Source: Reticulitermes speratus (taxonomy: Eukaryota; Arthropoda; Insecta; Blattodea; Rhinotermitidae). From it: a stretch of DNA of 64,000 bases. Below the pieces are notes generated by a model. That model saw only the letters and a program-made list of their open reading frames with translations, was not told the DNA's origin and ran no database searches. Where the stretch lies: assembly GCA_021186555.1 (NCBI GenBank), contig JAJKFL010000004.1, positions 27,432,406-27,496,405 of the forward strand, in the 5' to 3' direction. Position 1 is the first letter of the stretch, and each line of letters begins with the position of its first letter. A program made the position numbers and the translations under genes. Below are positions 58,625-64,000 of this stretch, in pieces.

Positions 58625-58890
58625 TTTATTGAAGGGCCCCGCAGCAGATGCTACGGACGCACCGCAGCCTTGAAGGCTTATTGTGCAACCCTATGAGGAA
58701 GATGATGAAGTTTTTTTCTGCTTTTCCATTTTAATGGAGCATCGGTGGAATGAAATTGACAGGGGAAAACCGAAGTACTCGGAGAAAAACCTGTCCCAGT
58801 ACCACTTTGTCGACCACAAATCCCACATGGACCGACCCGGACCTCCGCGGTGAGAGGCCGGCGACTAACCGCCTGAGCCATGGCACTGCC
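58625..58890 (-). mobile_element. SINE S2
   Basis: Minus-strand head GCCATGGCTCAGGCGGTTAG; the B-box region is shortened to CCGGGTCGGTCC. End GCATCTGCTGCGGGGCCCTT. Duplication TACATGATAA at 58609 and 58891. Confidence 0.88.
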
Positions 58891-59406
58891 TACATGATAA
58901 TGTTACATATAGTGTCCCCTTTTTCCACTCACAAAGTATGGCCACCCAACATACTTCTGAAAAGAATAAATGAGACGAATGGAGATACCAAAAATGATTT
59001 TATTCAGTGCGGTAGGACGATGCAGAATGAAGGGTAGAGAATTGCGGATAGTATACCAGCTAAATAATAGAAATATAGAAAATAAATTGCCAGAACGTGT
59101 AAAAAATGGAACATTCGAATCTGATCAAAATTGAAACCGAGATTTTAGAATATGCCAGATTAGTTCGGAGGAAAGCCCCATAATTCCTGTGTCAGTAGTG
59201 GACTAAGATTAACGCCATGGTAGTGATGACGATGATAATCCTGGGGACGTCGATTATGAAACTTTACGTGGAAAATAACTCTATAAATTGCTGTCTCCGA
59301 TATTAACGCACCATAAATTTCTAAAATTTTGCCAAAGTCGCCATTTCTGATGCCGTTATCTGCTCTTAAGGGATGTAGGGCGAAGGGTTAGAGATGAAAT
59401 ACTCAC

Positions 59407-59676
59407 AGACATGGAAGTGATGGGATGAACCACAGCCAAGAATCGATCCAGAGACATGAGAACAAGCGTATAGACACTAGCATATGCTGTGACGACGATG
59501 AGGTATTGCACAATCTTGCACCAGATGTCTCCAAACGGCCAGAAGGGTAGCACATAGTCGGTGGCGGTAAAGGGCACGCAGAATACTATGAAGAGCAGGT
59601 CAGCGACGGCCAGGTTGATAATAAGCAGGTTTGTAGTGCTACGCATCTGCTGGTTGGCGGCCACTACCAGCACCAC
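59407..59676 (-). CDS. AstA-R: Allatostatin-A receptor, exon with end of TM1 to DRF motif (5'-most exon in window)
   Basis: The gene encodes a G-protein-coupled receptor for allatostatin-A (FGLamide) neuropeptides, related to galanin receptors; in cockroaches these peptides inhibit juvenile hormone synthesis and gut muscle. This exon gives 90 codons: the tail of TM1, the TM2 signature NLAVADLLF, the ECL1 motif WPFGDIWC with the disulphide cysteine, TM3, and LMSLDRFLAVVHPI, where DRF replaces the usual DRY. The acceptor is a pyrimidine tract ending CCCTTTCAG just above 59676. The donor is GTGAGT at 59406-59401. The first codon is GTG (Val) in mid-TM1, so it is not a start; the exon for the N-terminus and most of TM1 is not visible up to 64000 and probably lies beyond the window. 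The downstream intron is 4317 bp, phase 0. Family call from recognition of conserved segments; no alignment was run. Confidence 0.95.
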
Positions 59677-59869
59677 CTGAAAGGGCAGAACAAACAGATT
59701 ACGTATGTCTGACCCGCAAAAGATTGTTCTTATGAAAGTTAGGTATGGAGATCAGCTAACGTACCTGAGGTTTTGATGTGTTCCTTAGTCCTGTCAGAGA
59801 AATCGCGTTTTAAGGTTTTAAAACAGGGCAGATTGTCTTTGAATGCTATTGTTAATTCTAATATACATT

Positions 59870-60161
59870 TTTTTGGAGAAGGGCCCCGCAGCAGAAGCTA
59901 CGGACGCACCGCAGCCTTAAGGCTTTTGCAACCCTTGTGATGAAGATGAAGAGAAAGATTATCAGTTTTCTTTTTTTCATTTTTCCAAGTAATGGAGCAC
60001 CGGTGGAATGAAACTGACAGGGGAAACCCGAAGTACTCGGGGAAAAACCTGTCCCAGTGTCACTTTGTCCACCACAAATCCCACATGGTCTGACCCGGGA
60101 ATGAGCCCAGGCCTCCGCGGTGGGAGGCCGGCGACTAACCACCTGAGCCATGACACGGCCC
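59870..60161 (-). mobile_element. SINE S2
   Basis: Minus-strand head GTCATGGCTCAGGTGGTTAG; tail GCTTCTGCTGCGGGGCCCTT. Duplication AATATACAT at 59860 and 60162. Lies in the intron 5' of the first visible receptor exon. Confidence 0.88.
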
Positions 60162-60169
60162 AATATACA

Positions 60170-61610
60170 TGTGTTAATACGGCACATTGTTTTGAATGTT
60201 ATTTTTACTTTCAATACAAATGTCTTACCTTCTCTTGCCTGAAAATCTAAATAACACAATACACAAAATTGTAACTACCGTGCCTTAGTATCTAAACCAA
60301 AGGAAAGAACATAGATTGATATTGTTCAGGGTAAAAATGTGTGAACGAAAGTGTACGAATATAAAAGGGATTACGTAAGAAATAGTAGAATTAGTTACGC
60401 GTAACACCGAGCGTCGTGACGGATATTCCACGCAGCTGTCTTTAGAAGCCACTGGGCATTCAACTTGTCAAAAAATTGCTCCTTTTATGGACCCCCAGAT
60501 TTCTTTGTCATCTTTAAATTATCCTCTAATTTGACTCTGCTTTAAGCCAAAAGGTGTCCAAAAACTCGCACCTCGTACTTCAGGATTCATGTCAATGCTG
60601 TCCGTTGATCTGCCCTATGTGTCCCAAATGGTCTTTTACCTACACATTTTTTGATTAAAACTGTCTGCCCTGAATGATAAGTATAAGTATTCAAAATCCG
60701 TGCGCTGGAACAAACTAGCTGAACGCTGGGATAAATGGCATATTACTATTAGCGATTTTGAAATGTCGCACGTATGTCACCACGCGTCGGTCAGAAGAGC
60801 GCGCGCCGGTCGATATGTGACACGGGTACCTGTTGAATACAAAGCACGGTGCGGTAATGTAGTTTGAACCAAAGTTGTGTTGCTTCTGGGTGTGAGAACT
60901 TCTAACGCTGTTTGTACTTTGAACTTCCCATTACTGATGCACTCCGAGTTGACCTAATTAGATGCCTATACTTTGTTGACCAGACACGTGCATCATCATT
61001 TTCACACTTCATTTCCTTCCTCCATATTTTCCAGGGTATTGTTACCTCCAGTGATTTATAACATGTCACAGACTTTAGATTTACTTCTGTTTGCCAAAAT
61101 TAAATTAATAATCTAGCCCTGCTTGCAGTAGACAGGCCATTATAATGCACAATAGCCCAGAGGCGTAGAAAGATGAAACAATCCATTCATTCACTCCTGT
61201 TAAATACAGTGCATACAGTATTACGAAAGGGATTTACAATGAACTAATTACAATCACTAAGAAATAAATTATGTGACTTTTTAAATTTAAGTCGGAATAT
61301 TAAACCAAGAGGTCCAGAGCTCTCCAATAACGTATTTACTGCGCAAACATGTCTTATGCAGTAAATTAAGTTGTTTATGAAAAGGCTGGATTTCCAAGCA
61401 GTTCGACATAATATTAGACAATCATCACGACAAGTAAAATTTGTGATTACAAGAGACTCATGCTGAGGCTGTCCAATGGAGTTTCTATTTCAGATTTCAA
61501 AAATATTAGTTGAAATTCATTTCCGTCTTTGGTTTCTTTGGTTTCCGTCTAGGGTTTCTACCGGTACACATCAACTAATTTAATAATAATGTTTAGAATT
61601 TACCTAAACT
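60170..61610. other. Upstream intron; no gene seen
   Basis: 60440-60620 weakly resembles the retroelement tail (CCTTTTATGGACCCCCAGAT). No receptor N-terminal exon recognised. Confidence 0.45.
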
Positions 61611-61615
61611 AATTA

Positions 61616-61800
61616 CAGTCGAACTCGGTTATAACGTCATGAAAAGGACTGAACATTTTGTGTCGTCATAAACGTGTATCATTATAACCGAGAATCATAA
61701 TGTTATGTTTAACTGTGACGAATTAATTGGTAACATAGAAAATCAGACTCTATAGGCGAGGTGTTGTATAAACCGATGTCGTTATAACCGGGTTCGGCTG
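61616..61800. mobile_element. pogo/Tigger-type MITE, intact, 185 bp
   Basis: TIRs CAGTCGAACTCGGTTATAAC and GTTATAACCGGGTTCGGCTG, TA on both sides (61614-61615, 61801-61802). In inverted orientation it supplies the unoccupied site for the insertion at 47048. Confidence 0.85.
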
Positions 61801-61819
61801 TACTGTGTTCTGTCAGGTT

Positions 61820-62760
61820 TTATATCCATCTAAGTTCATACATAAATAGTAATGTATATCTAATTTCATACATAAATAGTAAGGTATATCTAAGTTCATA
61901 CATAAGTACTAATGTATATATAAGTTCATATATAAGTACTAATGTATATCTAAGTTCATACATAAGTACTAATGTATATCTAAGTTCATACATAAGTACT
62001 AATGTATCATACATAAATAGTAATGTATATCTAAATTCATACATAAATAGTAAGGTATATCTAAGTTCATACATAAGTACTAATGTATCATACATAAATA
62101 GTAATGTATATCTAAATTCATACATAAATAGTAAGGTATATCTAAGTTCATACATAAGTACTAATGTATATCTAAGTTCATACATAAGTACTAATGTATC
62201 ATACATAAATAGTAATGTATATCTAAATTTATACATAATAGTAAGGTATATCTAAGTTCATACATAAGTACTAATGTATATGTAAGTTCATACATAAGTA
62301 CTAATGTATCATACATAAATAGTAAGGTATATCTAAGTTCATACATAAGTACTAATGTATATCTAAGTTCATACATAAGTACTAATGTATATCTAAGTTC
62401 ATACATAAGTACTAATGTATATTAAGTTCATACATAAGTACTAATGTATCATACATAAATAGTAATGTATATCTAAATTCATACATAATTAGTAAGGTAA
62501 TCTAAGTTCATACATAAGTACTAATGTATATTAAGTTCATACATAAGTACTAATGTATCATAAAATAGTAAGGTATATCTAAGTTCATACATAAGTACTA
62601 ATGTATATCTAAGTTCATACATAAGTACTAATGTATATCTAAGTTCATACATAAGTACTAATGTATATCTAAGTTCATACATAAATAGTAATGTATATCT
62701 AAGTTCATACATAAATAGTAATGTATATCTAAGTTCATACATAAATAGGAATGTATTTAT
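61820..62760. repeat. 30-bp minisatellite with shorter variants
   Basis: Basic unit ATCTAAGTTCATACATAAGT plus ACTAATGTAT; variants have AATAGTAAGG in place of ACTAATG, and truncated units (ACTAATGTATCATACATAAATAG) recur as higher-order blocks. All frames are open on the minus strand, giving artefactual proteins. Confidence 0.95.
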
Positions 62761-62775
62761 ATTTACAACTCTTCC

Positions 62776-62800
62776 TGTCACTGTCACTGTCACTGTCACT
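62776..62800. repeat. (CACTGT)n microsatellite
   Basis: About four units directly after the minisatellite. Confidence 0.85.
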
Positions 62801-62809
62801 TTCTTTTCC

Positions 62810-63935
62810 CACTTGCATTTTACTTTGTATCAAAGATTACCTACTTTGTTAATTCTGTGATACAATTCCGTCTGATTATTTTCTTGTATGGTATTGCTTT
62901 ATTATGTGTAGCCATTTATTATCTAAACATTATTCATTCCTGCCCCCCCCCCTCTGTGTCTCATTAAATGTTAGTAAAATACGAACCGAATTCACTTCTT
63001 CGGTACGTAGGGGGTACCTTCCTTGTTCAACACCTCCCCTTTTACCTCTCAGCACAGATTTTATTACAATTTATTGTACTACCCTTATGTATCTTATATG
63101 TTTCGACCATACTGAGATATCCCTGAGTTTTAACAAGTATACATTTTTTAATTTAATAGGGTACGCAACTCGTAAGTATATAAAGCGATATATTATGTGA
63201 AGTGATCGTCAGAATTGTCCGATTTAAATGCAGATTTAAATGCCTCAACAAAGTTTAGTACAATTCCCCGTTACCAGATTTAATTAAAATACTTTTAGCG
63301 GCTATCGAGTTTTATCCGTATAGGCGGACGAGCAGACATTACAATTTTAATACACTCTCCTCAAGACTGGAAACGCGCCTGAAGAAATCGACTGACCATT
63401 CAGAGGTGACATTGCGAAGTAGTCTGTCGGGAATAATGACAGTCAAGGAGAAAATGTCCATTTTGTATCGGAAGCCGCAGATCAGTGTTCAAGCAATGTC
63501 AGTTGTTTCCCGCAGAATTCAACCTGTTGTATGATATTTTTCCGCGTCCGAATTTCACTAACTAAACACATGTCTGTCATGAAACAGCGATTTGTCGTCA
63601 CACACAGACACACAGTTTTACAGGAGACAGACGAAACCTGAACTATGCTCAGCAGACCAACACGTAAGCATGTTAAGTTTTTACGAAAATATGAGGACAA
63701 GCAGTTTTTTTTTTTGTTAACACAACATTTTGACAGAAGGTGTGTTTCTAACACAACTGTCTGGTAATGGGGGAATCTAAATTTGACGAATTGTGTGGGT
63801 TACGGAAAATTGCCGTTTCATGAGCGATATGTAATCCTTCTCTTACCTATTCAATAACCAGGTGATAATTGCCGAAAAGTTACAAAACCCGTGTATTAAA
63901 GAACGGGTCGTTGAGTCAGCATGTAAACTAAGTTG
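62810..63935. other. No gene seen
   Basis: No open frame resembles the missing N-terminus and first transmembrane segment of the receptor. Confidence 0.45.
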
Positions 63936-63941
63936 AAATGA

Positions 63942-63998
<57 letters not shown>
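63942..63998. repeat. (TTA)n microsatellite at window edge
   Basis: About 19 units. Confidence 0.95.
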
Positions 63999-64000
63999 GG

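Noticed and set aside
61820-62799. Long minus-strand frames encoding MYELRYTLVL repeats
   Set aside because: Frame openness follows from the 30-bp tandem repeat; no start context or domain.

Overview
The window is insect nuclear DNA. It is AT-rich and repeat-dense, and only one gene is recognisable. That gene is a rhodopsin-family GPCR on the minus strand, an allatostatin-A (FGLamide) receptor. Four coding exons read from high to low coordinates: 59407-59676, 54898-55089, 52333-52530 and 42449-42775. All splice sites are GT/AG, all three introns between them are phase 0, and 328 codons run from the end of TM1 to a TGA stop. The N-terminus and most of TM1 lie in an exon beyond the right edge. 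From memory of the family the receptor looks most like cockroach or termite receptors, and the retroelement debris also fits Blattodea, but I could not run a comparison.

Everything else is repeats. From left to right: a hammerhead motif at 61-104; a foldback element (about 150-400) and a 41-bp minisatellite (395-800); retrotransposon remains at 2460-2940; SINEs at 3246, 4237, 10092, 10632 and 13989; hammerhead-bearing foldbacks at 5410-5700 and 6608-7090; minisatellites of 19 bp (13488), 43 bp (14650-15690), 52 bp (17649) and 76 bp (32170); a TIR element at 20965-21207; a retrotransposon 3' end at 23340-23845; further hammerhead elements at 26714, 33942, 38274, 39133 and 40680; the receptor gene with nested insertions in its introns from 42449; and a 30-bp minisatellite at 61820-62760.

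The main discovery-type observation is a recurring RNA motif. More than twenty loci carry the layout of a type I hammerhead ribozyme: a stem I strand, CUGANGA, a stem II hairpin, GAAA, a very short self-complementary helix III (ACGU, ACAUGU or ACAUAUGU), a GUH cleavage triplet, and the complementary stem I strand. About eight have an intact core with complementary stems; the rest have mutated cores. Most sit in short foldback elements with one copy on each strand. Several have 11-15 bp target-site duplications, one proven by an unoccupied relative inside the window. One element holds four tandem 81-bp units, each with a hammerhead. One intact copy lies in sense orientation in receptor intron 2. 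Penelope-like retroelements and retrozymes are known to carry minimal hammerheads of this kind, so these may be non-autonomous relatives. The family assignment is inference.
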